Notes under the pieces: generated by a model
The model's input: the letters and a program-made list of their open reading frames with translations, nothing else
Told to the model about the DNA's origin: nothing
The model's database searches: none
Translations under genes and position numbers: made by a program
Origin: Streptomyces sp. NBC_00704
GTDB taxonomy: Bacteria; Actinomycetota; Actinomycetes; Streptomycetales; Streptomycetaceae
Direction of reading: 5' to 3'
Assembly: GCF_036226605.1 (NCBI RefSeq)
Contig: NZ_CP109000.1
Span: 2,910,501-2,974,500, forward strand
Length of the DNA: 64,000 nt
Shown: in pieces, positions 53,444-63,329 of the stretch
How positions within the stretch are numbered: the first letter of the stretch is position 1
How the letters are laid out: every line of letters begins with the position of its first letter

Positions 53444-53820
53444 CCGGTTTTCACGCACGGAACCGCTTGTTTTCAGCCAACTTCCGGTAAGTGTGCCTCT
53501 CTTGCCGTAACCACCCCCCACCCCCCGTTCCACCTGCACGGAAAGGGGGCCGGGGCACCCGTGCACCCTATGGGGATTGGCCACCGCACCGAGGCGCACT
53601 TCCCTGCACGGCCCGTGAGTGCAACGCTTCGTGATCGAATGCTTCACGCCAAGTTGCCATGTCGACAATCCGCCGGATGGTGAACTGGCCACGCCGGCAT
53701 CAGGCGACACAGTAGATTCGATCTTGACTGTCTACGGCGGGGGACTCGTGCAGGACCAAGGGGAAACGTGCAGGAGCGACACAACCGAGGAGCCGCGACC
53801 ACCGAGGGGGGCTTAGCAGG
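53444..53820 (+). other. adpA upstream region
   Basis: This 377-bp region holds no convincing gene and is likely the adpA promoter plus a long leader. On the minus strand TGGCGTGAAG (53642-53651) matches 9 of 10 positions of the AdpA consensus TGGCSNGWWY, suggesting autoregulation. A poly-C run lies near 53512-53530. The ribosome-binding site is unremarkable (TTAGCAGG). Confidence 0.5.
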
Positions 53821-55056
53821 ATGAGCCACGACTCCACTGCCGCACCGGAAGCCGTGGCCCGGAAACTGTCCGGGCGACGACGCAAGGAGATCGTCGCGGT
53901 GCTGCTGTTCAGCGGCGGCCCCATATTCGAGAGTTCCATTCCGCTGTCGGTGTTCGGGATTGACCGCCAGGACGCCGGCGTGCCGCGCTACCGCTTGTTG
54001 GTGTGCGGCGGCGAGGAAGGCCCGCTGCGGACCACAGGGGGCCTGGAACTCACCGCACCACACGGCCTGGAGGCGATCTCGCGGGCGGGCACGGTCGTCG
54101 TGCCCGCCTGGCGTTCGATCACGTCGCCACCGCCGGAGGAAGCGCTCGACGCACTGCGCCGGGCGCACGAGGAGGGCGCCCGCATAGTGGGCCTGTGCAC
54201 CGGCGCGTTCGTGCTGGCCGCCGCGGGCCTGCTGGACGGCCGTCCGGCCACCACCCACTGGATGTACGCGCCGACGCTGGCCAAGCGCTATCCGTCGGTC
54301 CACGTGGATCCACGGGAGCTGTTCGTCGACGACGGCGACGTGCTGACGTCGGCCGGCACCGCGGCCGGAATCGATCTGTGTCTGCACATCGTGCGGACGG
54401 ATCACGGTAACGAGGCGGCGGGCGCGCTGGCCCGGCGTCTCGTGGTGCCACCGCGCCGGTCGGGCGGGCAGGAGCGCTACCTCGACCGGTCTTTACCCGA
54501 GGAGATCGGCGCCGACCCGCTGGCCGAGGTCGTCGCCTGGGCGCTGGAGCACCTCCACGAGCAGTTCGACGTGGAGACGCTCGCCGCGCGCGCCTACATG
54601 AGCCGGCGCACCTTCGACCGCCGCTTCCGGTCGCTGACCGGCAGCGCGCCGCTTCAGTGGCTGATCACCCAGCGGGTGCTCCAGGCGCAGCGGCTGCTGG
54701 AGACGTCGGACTACTCGGTGGACGAGGTCGCGGGCCGCTGCGGCTTCCGCTCGCCGGTGGCCCTGCGCGGCCACTTCCGCCGCCAGCTCGGCTCGTCGCC
54801 GGCGGCGTACCGGGCGGCCTACCGGGCGCGCAGGCCGCAGGGCGAACGGCCGACGGACAGCGAGCCGCCGGCCCCGCCGCCACCGCCGCCGTCGCTGCAC
54901 CCGGAGTCGCCCGGACCGGTGCCTCCGCAGATCCGGCGCACGGCCTCGGCCACGGCCGGGGCGATGGGCTCGTCGGCGTCCCTGCCGTCCGAGCACGCGC
55001 GTGAGGCGTACGCGGCCTCGCGGGCGAGTGTGCCGGGGCAGCGCAGCGGCATGTGA
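53821..55056 (+). CDS. adpA: AdpA, AraC-family global regulator of development and secondary metabolism
   Basis: This encodes 411 residues. The N-terminal DJ-1/PfpI-like dimerisation domain (about 25-200) has VLLFSGGPIFESSIPLSVFG and GLCTGAFVLAAAGLLDGRPA. The C-terminal AraC helix-turn-helix pair (about 235-335) has ARAYMSRRTFDRRFRSLTGS and the RCGFRSPVALRGHFRRQLG signature, and a low-complexity Pro-rich tail follows. Leu225, in the linker between domains, is encoded by TTA (54493-54495), the rare codon read only by the bldA tRNA. AdpA translation should therefore depend on BldA. The following orn gene is the typical neighbour. Confidence 0.96.
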   Translation: MSHDSTAAPEAVARKLSGRRRKEIVAVLLFSGGPIFESSIPLSVFGIDRQDAGVPRYRLLVCGGEEGPLRTTGGLELTAPHGLEAISRAGTVVVPAWRSITSPPPEEALDALRRAHEEGARIVGLCTGAFVLAAAGLLDGRPATTHWMYAPTLAKRYPSVHVDPRELFVDDGDVLTSAGTAAGIDLCLHIVRTDHGNEAAGALARRLVVPPRRSGGQERYLDRSLPEEIGADPLAEVVAWALEHLHEQFDVETLAARAYMSRRTFDRRFRSLTGSAPLQWLITQRVLQAQRLLETSDYSVDEVAGRCGFRSPVALRGHFRRQLGSSPAAYRAAYRARRPQGERPTDSEPPAPPPPPPSLHPESPGPVPPQIRRTASATAGAMGSSASLPSEHAREAYAASRASVPGQRSGM

Positions 55057-55184
55057 ACGACCCTGTGACGCCGGACGGGCCCATGACGCGGCCCGTCCGG
55101 CGTCCGGGCGCGCCCCGGCGCGTCCGCCGAGGGCGGTGGACACCAGGACGCCTCAAAAGGCGACGTCAGCTTTAGGGTGGTCGC

Positions 55185-55787
55185 ATGAACGATCGCATGG
55201 TGTGGATCGACTGCGAGATGACCGGCCTCTCGCTGTCCGACGACGCTCTCATCGAGGTAGCCGCCCTCGTCACCGACTCCGAGCTGAACATCCTCGGCGA
55301 CGGTGTGGACATCGTCATCCGCCCGCCGGACCGGGCGCTGGAGACGATGCCGGAGGTGGTGCGTCAGATGCACACCGCGTCCGGACTGCTCGACGAACTG
55401 GCGGGCGGCACGACGCTCGCCGAGGCCGAGGCACAGGTCCTCGCCTATGTGCGGGAACACGTGAAGGAGCCGGGCAAGGCGCCCCTGTGCGGGAACTCCG
55501 TCGGCACCGACCGCGGTTTTCTGGCCCGGGACATGGCGGCCTTGGAGGTCTACCTCCACTACCGGATCGTCGACGTCTCCTCGATCAAGGAGCTGGCCCG
55601 GCGCTGGTACCCGCGCGCCTACTTCAACAGCCCCGAGAAGAACGGCAACCACCGCGCCCTCGCCGACATCCGCGAGTCCATCGCGGAACTGCGCTACTAC
55701 CGCGAGGCCGTCTTCGTGCCGCAGCCCGGCCCCGACTCCGAGACCGCGAAGTCGATCGCGGCCAAGCACGTCCTGCCCGCGAACTGA
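55185..55787 (+). CDS. orn: Oligoribonuclease
   Basis: This encodes 200 residues of the DEDDh exonuclease family. Exo I is [20 protein letters not shown] (Asp and Glu), Exo II is [20 protein letters not shown] (Asp), and Exo III is [19 protein letters not shown] (His and Asp). It degrades 2-5 nt RNAs and pGpG, so it finishes RNA decay and c-di-GMP turnover, both important for Streptomyces development. It lies 128 bp after adpA in the same direction, the conserved arrangement. Confidence 0.96.
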   Translation: MNDRMVWIDCEMTGLSLSDDALIEVAALVTDSELNILGDGVDIVIRPPDRALETMPEVVRQMHTASGLLDELAGGTTLAEAEAQVLAYVREHVKEPGKAPLCGNSVGTDRGFLARDMAALEVYLHYRIVDVSSIKELARRWYPRAYFNSPEKNGNHRALADIRESIAELRYYREAVFVPQPGPDSETAKSIAAKHVLPAN

Positions 55788-55902
55788 GCCCTCACGACGA
55801 CGCTCCGGCGGCCCCGGGAAAAGCCGTGCGCGAGCACCCCTTCGGACCCTGTACACTTTTTCTCGGCCGGTAGGGAGACCGCAAAGTCCAACTGCCGGGC
55901 GT

Positions 55903-55976
55903 GGTGGGTGTAGCTCAGCTGGTAGAGCACCTGGTTGTGGTCCAGGATGCCGCGGGTTCGAGTCCCGTCACTCACC
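55903..55976 (+). tRNA. tRNA-His (anticodon GUG)
   Basis: The cloverleaf is clear. Acceptor GTGGGTG (55904-55910) pairs with CACTCAC (55969-55975), with one G-U pair. The D arm is TAGCTCAGCTGGTAGAGC, the anticodon stem-loop is CTGGTTGTGGTCCAG with GUG, and the T arm is CGGGTTCGAGTCCCG. The histidine-specific extra G-1 (55903) faces discriminator C73 (55976). CCA is not encoded. Confidence 0.95.
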
Positions 55977-55984
55977 CTGAGTCA

Positions 55985-56022
55985 TCAGCCGGTGACTTCC
56001 CGCGAGGGAGGTCACCGGCTGA
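55985..56022. terminator. Bidirectional terminator after tRNA-His
   Basis: TCAGCCGGTGAC (55985-55996) pairs perfectly with GTCACCGGCTGA (56011-56022), with internal TCCC/GGGA pairing. It ends the tRNA transcript and the convergent cebR transcript. Confidence 0.85.
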
Positions 56023-56104
56023 CGGCGTTGTGGGGGCGGGCCGGTCGCGTCGTACGGGCGGCCCCCGACGGGAGGCGCCCTTCACGCCGTCGCCGGTTCC
56101 GCCG

Positions 56105-57160
56105 TCACGACGAAGCGCGCTCCACCAGCTTCGTCGGGAGCACCACCTGGCGCCGCTGCGGCCCCCCGGGCACCGTCGGGCCGCTGCCCGCGATCTCCGA
56201 CAGCAGCAGGCCGATCATCCTGCGGCCCATGTCCTCGATGGGCTGGCGGACGCTGGTGAGCGGCGGATCCATGTGACGCGCTATGGCCGAGTCGTCGTAC
56301 CCCACCAGCGCCACGTCGTCCGGGATACGGCGGCCCTGCTCGCGCAGGACCTGCCGGGCGCCGGCCGCCATCACGTCCGAACCCGCGAACACCGCGTCCA
56401 GGCCGGGGCGCCGGCCGAGCAGCGCGGCCATCGCACGGCGCCCGCCCTCCTCGGTGAAGTCCCCCGGCTCGATGAGCTGTTCGTCGGCCCCGTGCCCGGC
56501 GTCGCGCAGCGCCTCGCGGTAGCCGTCGACGCGGCGCTGCGCGCCGTACACGTCGAGGCGCCCGGTGATGTGGGCGATCTCGCGGCGGCCGCGGGCCAGC
56601 AGGTGCTCGACGGCTGAGCGGCCGCCGCCGTAGTTGTCGGAGTCCACCGACGCCAGCGCCTCACGCGCCGACCTCGGGCCGCTGATCACGGCGGGAATCT
56701 CCAGCTGGGCGAGCAGGTCGGGCAGCGGGTCGTCGGCGTGCACGGACACCAGCAGAACGCCGTCCACGCGGTGCGCCGCCAGGTACTCGGCGAGCCGGCG
56801 GCGCTCCTTGTCGCTGCCCGCGAAGATCAGCAGGAGCTGCATCTCCGTGTCCGACAGCTCGGCGCCGACGCCCTTCAGCATGTCCGAGAAATAGGGCTCC
56901 GCGAAGAAGCGGGTCTCCGACTCGGGGACGACCAGCGCGATGGCGTCCGTGCGGTTGGCGGCCAGGGCACGGGCGGCCGTGTTGGGGACGTACCCGAGTT
57001 CGGCGACCGCCGCCTCGACGGCCGCGCGGGTCGCGTCGCTGACCCGGGGCGAGCCGTTGATGACCCGGGAGACCGTGCCACGACCGACTCCGGCCCGAGC
57101 GGCGACCTCCTCCAGCGTCGGCCGACGGCCGCCCCGGCTCCGCCCACTGCTGACCGCCAT
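56105..57160 (-). CDS. cebR: CebR-like LacI-family repressor of cellobiose utilisation
   Basis: This encodes 351 residues from ATG 57160. The helix-turn-helix (RPTLEEVAARAGVGRGTVSR then VINGSPRVSDATRAAV) is followed by a sugar-sensing domain (FSDMLKGVGAELSDTEMQLL, GYREALRDAGHGADEQLIEP, VGYDDSAIARHMDPPLTSVR). It lies after the cebEFG-bglC genes on the same strand. In Streptomyces CebR binds the 14-bp box TGGGAGCGCTCCCA and is released by cellobiose or cellotriose. Boxes of this type are found before cebE, bglC and the GH1 gene at 63934. Confidence 0.93.
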   Translation of the reverse strand: MAVSSGRSRGGRRPTLEEVAARAGVGRGTVSRVINGSPRVSDATRAAVEAAVAELGYVPNTAARALAANRTDAIALVVPESETRFFAEPYFSDMLKGVGAELSDTEMQLLLIFAGSDKERRRLAEYLAAHRVDGVLLVSVHADDPLPDLLAQLEIPAVISGPRSAREALASVDSDNYGGGRSAVEHLLARGRREIAHITGRLDVYGAQRRVDGYREALRDAGHGADEQLIEPGDFTEEGGRRAMAALLGRRPGLDAVFAGSDVMAAGARQVLREQGRRIPDDVALVGYDDSAIARHMDPPLTSVRQPIEDMGRRMIGLLLSEIAGSGPTVPGGPQRRQVVLPTKLVERASS

Positions 57161-57478
57161 GGTCGCCGCCTTCCGTTCGCAGCACTCAGGGCCAGGAATG
57201 TAACAAACGTGGCCCCGGCCCTCCCCGGCCCATTCTCCCTCGCCGACCGGCGGCTTTTCGCACCGGTCGGCCCGGGAGGGACGGCCGCGGCCGGGCAGCG
57301 TCCGCCCCTGCGCGTGCCCGGCCCCGGCCACGCCCGGCGCCCGGCCTGCCCTGCGGGCAGACGGCGCCCCTTCCGGAACACGCCCCAGCCGCCCCGCGGC
57401 CCGTTCACACAGGTGTTTCGCGGGACGGCGTACGAGGGCCGGCCGGGTCGCGGACGGGGGCGTCGGGGCGGTCGGGGC
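57161..57478 (-). other. Intergenic region between bglC and cebR
   Basis: No gene is seen in 318 bp. A weak hairpin, CTGCCC-tgc-GGGCAG, lies at 57346-57360. No CebR box is recognisable directly upstream of cebR. Confidence 0.5.
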
Positions 57479-58927
57479 TCACTCCTGCCCGGCGGCCGGC
57501 AGCGCGTTGCGCCGGATCACCCCGGCGTACCAGTGGGCGCTCTCCTTCGGGATGCGGCGCTGGGTGGAGTAGTCGACGTAGACGGCGCCGAAGCGCTTCG
57601 AATAACCGTAGGACCACTCGAAGTTGTCCAGCAGGGACCACAGGAAGTAGCCGCGCACGTCGGCGCCGTCGGCCACGGCCCGGCGGACGGCCTCCAGGTG
57701 CGCGTGCAGGTAGGCGATCCGCTGCGGGTCGTTGACCAGGCCCTCGGGAGAGACGTAGTCGTCGAAGGCGGCGCCGTTCTCGGTGACCATCAGCGGCAAC
57801 TGCGGGTGCGACGCGGCCAGGTCGGTCAGCAGCGTGTACAGGCCGTCGGGGTCGATGGCCCAGTTCATCGCGGTGAGCTGGTCGTTGGCGAGATGGAAGT
57901 CGACGTGGTCGGAGCCGGTCCACGGCGAGTGGTCGCTCGCGCCGTGGCCGTCGTTCTTGGTGCCGGTGCCGTCGCCGGCCGACACCACCGTCGGGGCGTA
58001 GTAGTTGACGCCCAGCACGTCGATCGGGCGGGAGATCTCCGCCAGGTCGCCGTCGTGCACCAGCTCCGCCCAGTCGACGAGGTGGGCGGTGTCGGCCATC
58101 AGGTCGTCGGGGTAGACGCCGTCCAGGACAGGGCCGGTGAAGACGCGGTTGCCGACCGCGTCGATCCGGCGGGCGGCCTCGGCGTCCTCGGGGCTGTCGG
58201 TGAGCGGGCGCACCTGGTGCAGGTTGAGGGTGATCGAGGTCTGGGCCGACGCCGGGAGGTTGGCGCGCAGCGCCCCCACCGCGAGGCCGTGGCCCAGGTT
58301 GAGGTGGTGGGCGGCGCGCAGGGTGGCGGCCGGGTCGGTGCGGCCCGGGGCGTGCACACCCGAGCCGTAGCCCAGGAACGCCGAGCACCAGGGCTCGTTG
58401 AGGGTCGTCCACAGTCCGACGCGGTCCCCGAGGGCGCGGCCCATGATCTCCGCGTAGTCGGCGAACCGGTGCGCGGTGTCGCGCTGCGGCCAGCCTCCCG
58501 CGTCCTCCAGCTCCTGGGGGAGGTCCCAGTGGTAGAGGGTGGCGACGGGCGTGATGCCCGCCTCCAGGAGCTCGTCGGTGAGCCGGCGGTAGAAGTCGAG
58601 CCCGCGCTCGACGGCGGGGCCGCGGCCGGTGGGCTGGACCCGCGACCAGGAGATCGAGAAGCGGTACGCGCCGAGACCGAGGTCCTTCATGAGCGCCACG
58701 TCGTCGCGGTAGCGGTGGTAGTGGTCGGCGGCGATGTCACCGGTGTCGCCGTTGCGCACCTTGCCCGGGGTGTGGCTGAAGGTGTCCCAGATGGAGGGTG
58801 TCCGGCCGTCCTCCGCGGCGGCGCCCTCCACCTGGTACGCGGCGGTGGCGGCGCCCCAGACGAAGCCCGGCGGGAAGGAGGTGGCTGCGGCCGGCTCGGC
58901 CTTGGTCTCGGTTCGTACGGCAGTCAT
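57479..58927 (-). CDS. bglC: Intracellular GH1 beta-glucosidase (cellobiose hydrolysis)
   Basis: This encodes 482 residues from ATG 58927. It is a complete glycoside hydrolase family 1 TIM barrel. [20 protein letters not shown] starts the domain, [20 protein letters not shown] carries the acid/base Glu near residue 183, and [13 protein letters not shown] carries the nucleophile Glu near residue 385. No signal peptide is present, so it acts in the cytoplasm on imported cellobiose and cello-oligosaccharides. It follows cebG after 158 bp and has a degenerate CebR box at its own start. Confidence 0.94.
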   Translation of the reverse strand: MTAVRTETKAEPAAATSFPPGFVWGAATAAYQVEGAAAEDGRTPSIWDTFSHTPGKVRNGDTGDIAADHYHRYRDDVALMKDLGLGAYRFSISWSRVQPTGRGPAVERGLDFYRRLTDELLEAGITPVATLYHWDLPQELEDAGGWPQRDTAHRFADYAEIMGRALGDRVGLWTTLNEPWCSAFLGYGSGVHAPGRTDPAATLRAAHHLNLGHGLAVGALRANLPASAQTSITLNLHQVRPLTDSPEDAEAARRIDAVGNRVFTGPVLDGVYPDDLMADTAHLVDWAELVHDGDLAEISRPIDVLGVNYYAPTVVSAGDGTGTKNDGHGASDHSPWTGSDHVDFHLANDQLTAMNWAIDPDGLYTLLTDLAASHPQLPLMVTENGAAFDDYVSPEGLVNDPQRIAYLHAHLEAVRRAVADGADVRGYFLWSLLDNFEWSYGYSKRFGAVYVDYSTQRRIPKESAHWYAGVIRRNALPAAGQE

Positions 58928-58929
58928 GG

Positions 58930-58943
58930 AGAGAACGCTCCCA
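58930..58943. promoter_or_regulatory. Degenerate CebR box at bglC start
   Basis: On the minus strand TGGGAGCGTTCTCT matches 11 of 14 positions of TGGGAGCGCTCCCA. It lies 3 bp upstream of the bglC ATG and overlaps the ribosome-binding site, so it could tune bglC separately from cebEFG. Confidence 0.6.
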
Positions 58944-59024
58944 AGTGGCGTGAGAAAGGACCGGAGGGTGATCCGGCGATGGGGGGAAGCGGACGGGGGC
59001 ACGGCTCTGGGCGCCCGGCCGGGC

Positions 59025-59049
59025 ACGGCCCGCGTGCGGGGCGGGCCGT
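59025..59049 (-). terminator. Hairpin between cebG and bglC
   Basis: ACGGCCCGC and GCGGGCCGT form a perfect 9-bp stem around GTGCGGG. It could reduce read-through into bglC. Confidence 0.6.
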
Positions 59050-59085
59050 ACGGGACGGCGTCCGGCGGACTTTCGCGGATCTGGC

Positions 59086-60006
59086 CTAGCCCTTGACGGC
59101 GCCCGCCATGATGCCGCCGACGATCTGCTTGCCGAAGACGACGAAGACCAGCAGCAGCGGCAGGGTGCTGATCAGCGCTCCGGCCATGACGATGCTCTGG
59201 TCGGGGGTGTAGGAGGCGCTGAGCTGGCCGAGGGCCACCTGGAGGGTGGGGTTCTCCTGGTTCAGGGCGAGGAAGGGCCAGAAGAAGTCGTTCCACGCCT
59301 GCACGAAGGTGAGCATGCCCAGGACCATCATCGCGGGCCGGGCCGCGGGCAGGACCACGTTCCAGACGATGCGGATGTTGGTCGCCCCGTCCACCTTGGC
59401 CGCCTCGATCAGCTCGTAGGGCAGGGCCTCCAGCAGGTACTGGCGCATGAAGAAGACGCCGAAGGCGCCGACCAGGGTCGGGAAGATCACCGACTCCAGC
59501 TTTCCGCCCCACCCGATGTCCGACATCATCATGAACAGCGGGACGACGCTGAGCTGTGGCGGAATCGTCAGGGTGGCGATGACGGCGGTCATCAGGGCGC
59601 CGCGGCCGCGGAAGCGCATCTTGGCGAAGGCGTAGCCGGCCAGGGTGCAGAAGAACAGCGTGGCCGCGGTGATGCAGCCGGCCACGATGAAGCTGTTGAC
59701 GATGGCCTTGCCCAGGTGGGCCTGGTCCCAGGCCGCCTGGATGTTGCTCCACAGCCGGCCACCGGGCAGGAACGGCGGCGGGGTGTCGAGGACCCGCTGC
59801 TGGTCGTGGGAGGCCGCCACCAGCGTCCAGTACAGCGGGAAGACCGAACCCAGGCCGATGACGATCAGCGTCAGGTAGGTGAACGGGCCGCCCTTGAGCT
59901 GCTGGCCGGCGCCGAGTTTGAAACGGCTGCCCTTCTTGTCCGCGGGGGCGGGAAGCGGTGCCGGGTCGAGGACCGGCACGGTCTTGGTGGGACTGGTCGT
60001 GGTCAT
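59086..60006 (-). CDS. cebG: Cellobiose/cellotriose ABC transporter permease, MalG type
   Basis: This encodes 306 residues with six membrane segments ([20 protein letters not shown] first). The EAA loop facing the ATPase reads [20 protein letters not shown], near residue 200. It pairs with CebF to form the membrane channel. No ATPase gene is present in the cluster; in Streptomyces the shared MsiK ATPase energises this uptake system. It starts 14 bp after the cebF stop. Confidence 0.93.
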   Translation of the reverse strand: MTTTSPTKTVPVLDPAPLPAPADKKGSRFKLGAGQQLKGGPFTYLTLIVIGLGSVFPLYWTLVAASHDQQRVLDTPPPFLPGGRLWSNIQAAWDQAHLGKAIVNSFIVAGCITAATLFFCTLAGYAFAKMRFRGRGALMTAVIATLTIPPQLSVVPLFMMMSDIGWGGKLESVIFPTLVGAFGVFFMRQYLLEALPYELIEAAKVDGATNIRIVWNVVLPAARPAMMVLGMLTFVQAWNDFFWPFLALNQENPTLQVALGQLSASYTPDQSIVMAGALISTLPLLLVFVVFGKQIVGGIMAGAVKG

Positions 60007-60020
60007 CGATATCGCTCCCG

Positions 60021-61013
60021 TCAGGCCGCGCTCTTGCGCACGAACCGGCCGACGATCCAGTTGATCAGGGCGATGAGCAGCAGCAGGACGAGCATGGCCC
60101 AGGCCACGGCCGCCGCCGGGCCCAGATGTCCCAGCTTCCAGCCGTAGTTGAAGAGGTAGATGCTGAGGGTCTCGTACTGGTGCTCGCTGCCTCCGACGGC
60201 GCCGATCGTGCCGCCCTGGAGCAGCAGCGGCTCACCGAACAGCTGCATGGAACCGATCGTCGAGATGACGATGGTGAACAGGATCGTCGGTCGCAGCGAG
60301 GGAATGGTCACCTTGCGGAACTGCTGCCAGCGCGTCGCGCCGTCGATCGACGCCGCTTCGTAGAGGTCGGTGGGCACGGCCTGCATGGCCGCGAGGTAGA
60401 TCAGGGCGTTGTAGCCGGTCCAGCGCCAGATCACGATGACGGAGATGGCGATCTTGGACGTCCACTCGCCGTCGCCCCAGTCGGTGTTGCCGATGCCGAC
60501 GAAGTGGAGCACCCAGTTGAGCAGGCCGCCGTCGGCCCGGAACACCAGGGCGAAGACCAGGGCCGCGGTGGCCACCGAGGTGGCGTACGGGGTGAGGATC
60601 ACCGTCCGCCAGAAGGTGCTGGCACGCAGCTTGTAGTTGAGCAGATGGGCGAGGCCCAGCGCCACGAGGAGCTGCGGGACGGTCGAGATGACGCCGATCA
60701 CGAAGGTGTTCGTGACGGCGGTCCAGAACTCGGAGTCCTGGAGGATCTTGGCGAAGTTGTCGAAGCCGACCCACTCGGACTGGTCGAGGCCCGTCATCTC
60801 CACCCGGTGCAGGGCTATCCAGCCCGTGTACAGGAGCGGGTAGAGCCCGAAGGCTCCGAAGATGAGGAAGAAGGGGGCGATGTACGCGTAGGGCGACGCC
60901 TTGTCGTCGAACCGCCACAGCCGCGTGCGCCACGCGCTGGGTCCGTTCGGCGCGACGCCGGAACCGCCGGTCGGCGGGGTGTGGGCACCCCGTGCAGGGG
61001 TTGTGGTTGCCAC
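60021..61013 (-). CDS. cebF: Cellobiose/cellotriose ABC transporter permease, MalF type
   Basis: This encodes 330 residues from the GTG at 61013, chosen because AGGGAAGGA lies just upstream; an upstream in-frame start at 61067 would run through that site. Six membrane segments follow a cytoplasmic N-terminus ([20 protein letters not shown] first). The EAA loop is [20 protein letters not shown] near residue 230. It forms the heterodimeric channel with CebG. A 375-bp gap with a hairpin separates it from cebE. Confidence 0.92.
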   Translation of the reverse strand: MATTTPARGAHTPPTGGSGVAPNGPSAWRTRLWRFDDKASPYAYIAPFFLIFGAFGLYPLLYTGWIALHRVEMTGLDQSEWVGFDNFAKILQDSEFWTAVTNTFVIGVISTVPQLLVALGLAHLLNYKLRASTFWRTVILTPYATSVATAALVFALVFRADGGLLNWVLHFVGIGNTDWGDGEWTSKIAISVIVIWRWTGYNALIYLAAMQAVPTDLYEAASIDGATRWQQFRKVTIPSLRPTILFTIVISTIGSMQLFGEPLLLQGGTIGAVGGSEHQYETLSIYLFNYGWKLGHLGPAAAVAWAMLVLLLLIALINWIVGRFVRKSAA

Positions 61014-61348
61014 GGAGGGAGTCCTTCCCTGGATGTCTGGGCCGGGTGGGGCGGGAGGCGGGAGCACGGGCCGGGCGGCGGTGCGCCGTCCGGCCGCGGA
61101 CCGGTACGACGCCGAGCGGCCACGCGTCCCGGCGGTGACCTGCGCCTCCTGCCCGAGCGGAGCCTGTCACGGGGTTCGCGTCACGTCCTGGGGCTCCGGT
61201 CACCTGCCCGTACGACACGGTGCCGCGACGTCCGGTCAGTGTCTGCCGGACGCCGCGGAGCGGACCGGCGCCGGATGGCCGGCCCGGTGTGGACGACCCC
61301 CGCGCCACGGGCGCGGGAGCCGCCGCGCGGGCCCCCGCGCCGCAACGC

Positions 61349-61379
61349 GGTGCGGGCAGCCCGTCGGGCCGCCCGCACC
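61349..61379 (-). terminator. Attenuating hairpin between cebE and cebF
   Basis: GGTGCGGGC (61349-61357) pairs with GCCCGCACC (61371-61379), with internal GCCC/GGGC pairing, 9 bp downstream of the cebE stop on the minus strand. The rest of the gap 61014-61387 holds no gene. Partial termination here would give more binding protein than permease. Confidence 0.7.
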
Positions 61380-61387
61380 GGCGGGTG

Positions 61388-62707
61388 TCAGCCGATCACC
61401 TTGTCGATCGTGTCGGTAGCGGCCTTCCACGCGTCGGCGGGCTTGGTGCCGCGCTTCTCCATGTTGTTGATCTGCGTGGAGATCGTGTCCTTGATCGTGG
61501 CGTCCTTCGGGCCGAGCACGGTCTCCGGGATGGCCTTGGCCTCCTCGGCGTAGATCTGGCCGATCGGGGCGTCGCTGAAGTACGGGAGCTTCGCGTCCTT
61601 CACGTCGGCGAGCTCGTAGGCGCCCTTGTTGGAGGGGAAGACGCCGATCGCCTTGAACACGGCGGCCTGCTGCTCGGGAGCCGTCAGCCACTTGACCAGC
61701 TCGGTGGCCTCCTTGACGTGCTTGCCGCCCTTGGGAACGGCCAGGAAGGAGCCGCCCCAGTTGGCCGCGGTGGCGCCGGGCGCCCGGCTGATGTCCCACT
61801 TGCCCTTGTAGGCGTCACCGGAGTTGATGGAGATCTGGCCGGCCATCCACGCGGGGCACGCCACGGTGGCCACGGTGCCCTTGCGGAGCGCGGCCTTCCA
61901 CGGGTCGGTGAACTGCGGCAGACCCTGGGTCAGCTTCTTCGACGCGGCCTCGGCCGACAGGTTCCAGGCCTGCTGCACGGAAGGGCTGTCCTTGTAGATC
62001 GCCTTGCCGTCGGCGTCGTAGTACTGCTTCGCCGAGGAACCGACGACGGCGTTGTACATGGCACTCGCGGAGTCCATGAAGTAGGTGCCGGCGGGCGCCT
62101 TCGCCTTGAACTTCTCGCCGAGCTTGATGTAGTCCTCCCAGCCGCCCTTGACGGCCGCGGCGACGGCCTCACGGTCGGCCGGCAGGCCCGCCTTCTCGAA
62201 GAGGTCCTTGCGATAGCACAGAGACATCGGGCCGATGTCGGTGCCGGCGCCTATGACCGAGCCGTCCTTCGCGGTGGCCTGCTTCTCCTTCCAGGAGACC
62301 CAGTCGGCCACGTTGATCGTCTTGCTCAGGTCGGCGAACTTGGCCGCCTGGGTGTCGACGACCTCCTTGATGCGACCGACCTCGATGCCGGTGACGTCCC
62401 CCAGACCGCTGCCCGTGTTCAGCTGCTGAAGGAGCTTCGGGTAGTAGTCCTGCTCGTTGGCGGTCGTCTCCTCCTGCACCGTGATGTTCGGGTGCAACGT
62501 GTGGTACTTGGCGAACAGACCGGCTTCCTTGTAGCCGAACTGCCCGAAGTCGGCCACCTTGAGAGTGATGTTCCCGTTGGAGTCCGAGGCGTCCGAGTCG
62601 CCGTCGTCGCTGCAGCCGGTCAGCAGCAGCGCCGAGGCCGTCAGGACCGTGGTGGTCAGGGCCGCTGCTCTGCGGCCGCGACCGCCGCTGGTACGGGTGA
62701 TGCGCAT
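61388..62707 (-). CDS. cebE: Cello-oligosaccharide-binding lipoprotein
   Basis: This encodes 439 residues with AAGGAG 7 bp before the ATG. The signal (RRAAALTTTVLTASALLLTG) ends in the lipobox LLTGC, giving a lipid-anchored Cys32 followed by an acidic SDDGDSDASDSN linker. The body is a family 1 sugar-binding protein (LNTGSGLGDVTGIEVGRIKE, YKGKWDISRAPGATAANWGG, KEATELVKWLTAPEQQAAVF). It captures cellobiose and cellotriose and delivers them to CebFG. A CebR box lies about 210 bp upstream, implying a long leader. Confidence 0.93.
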   Translation of the reverse strand: MRITRTSGGRGRRAAALTTTVLTASALLLTGCSDDGDSDASDSNGNITLKVADFGQFGYKEAGLFAKYHTLHPNITVQEETTANEQDYYPKLLQQLNTGSGLGDVTGIEVGRIKEVVDTQAAKFADLSKTINVADWVSWKEKQATAKDGSVIGAGTDIGPMSLCYRKDLFEKAGLPADREAVAAAVKGGWEDYIKLGEKFKAKAPAGTYFMDSASAMYNAVVGSSAKQYYDADGKAIYKDSPSVQQAWNLSAEAASKKLTQGLPQFTDPWKAALRKGTVATVACPAWMAGQISINSGDAYKGKWDISRAPGATAANWGGSFLAVPKGGKHVKEATELVKWLTAPEQQAAVFKAIGVFPSNKGAYELADVKDAKLPYFSDAPIGQIYAEEAKAIPETVLGPKDATIKDTISTQINNMEKRGTKPADAWKAATDTIDKVIG

Positions 62708-62917
62708 TCCACTACTCCTTGTTCCAGTGGGAACGGGATCTCAGGAATCGGACCGCCGGGGTTCGACGCTCCCGACCTGCCCTCTCGAATCGAGCGCCGG
62801 CCAACCCACAGCACTCGGGGTGCGGTGAAAAGGTGCTGGTCAACGGTGCGCCATATGAGGCAGAGGGAAGGACTGTTGGTGGTTCGGTTTACGGAGGAGA
62901 GGGCCCTCGACTGTCCG

Positions 62918-62931
62918 TGGGACCGCTCCCA
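62918..62931. promoter_or_regulatory. CebR box upstream of cebE
   Basis: TGGGACCGCTCCCA matches the palindromic CebR consensus TGGGAGCGCTCCCA at 13 of 14 positions, at the position expected for the cebE promoter. Confidence 0.88.
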
Positions 62932-63329
62932 CGCGGCATGCCGGAAGACTCCTTGCTGCCGGACCGGGTGTCAAGACTTGAAAACGGCGTTGTTGCGCAA
63001 GCGTGTTCTCCACGTCACGTGAACGTGTCGCACCGGACCGGGCCGACAGCCCGGACACCGGCCCGTTCCCCGACGGAATCACGCAGGTCACGAACGGATC
63101 GGCGCGCAGCGCGGAAGGCCGGCGCCGTCCGGCGGCGGCCGCGCGGTGATTTGCGGGGCCGTGACCGTGAGCCGCCGGACGGATCGCCGGAAGGTGAACG
63201 ATCAGCTGAACGCCGGCCCCGCACGGCACCGGAGCGGTCGGCCGCGGGCGGCACCCGGACCGCACGCGGCCGGGCGGCTGACCGGCCGGGCGGCCGACCG
63301 GAATGCGATACCGGCGTCGGGGCCGTGGC

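Noticed and set aside
53429..53710. Open frame of 93 codons on the minus strand upstream of adpA
   Set aside because: No ribosome-binding site, no conserved-looking segments, and it lies antisense to the probable adpA leader.
55845..55860. TACACT as -10 of a tRNA-His promoter
   Set aside because: The -10-like word is present but no acceptable -35 lies 16-18 bp upstream, so I did not list a promoter.
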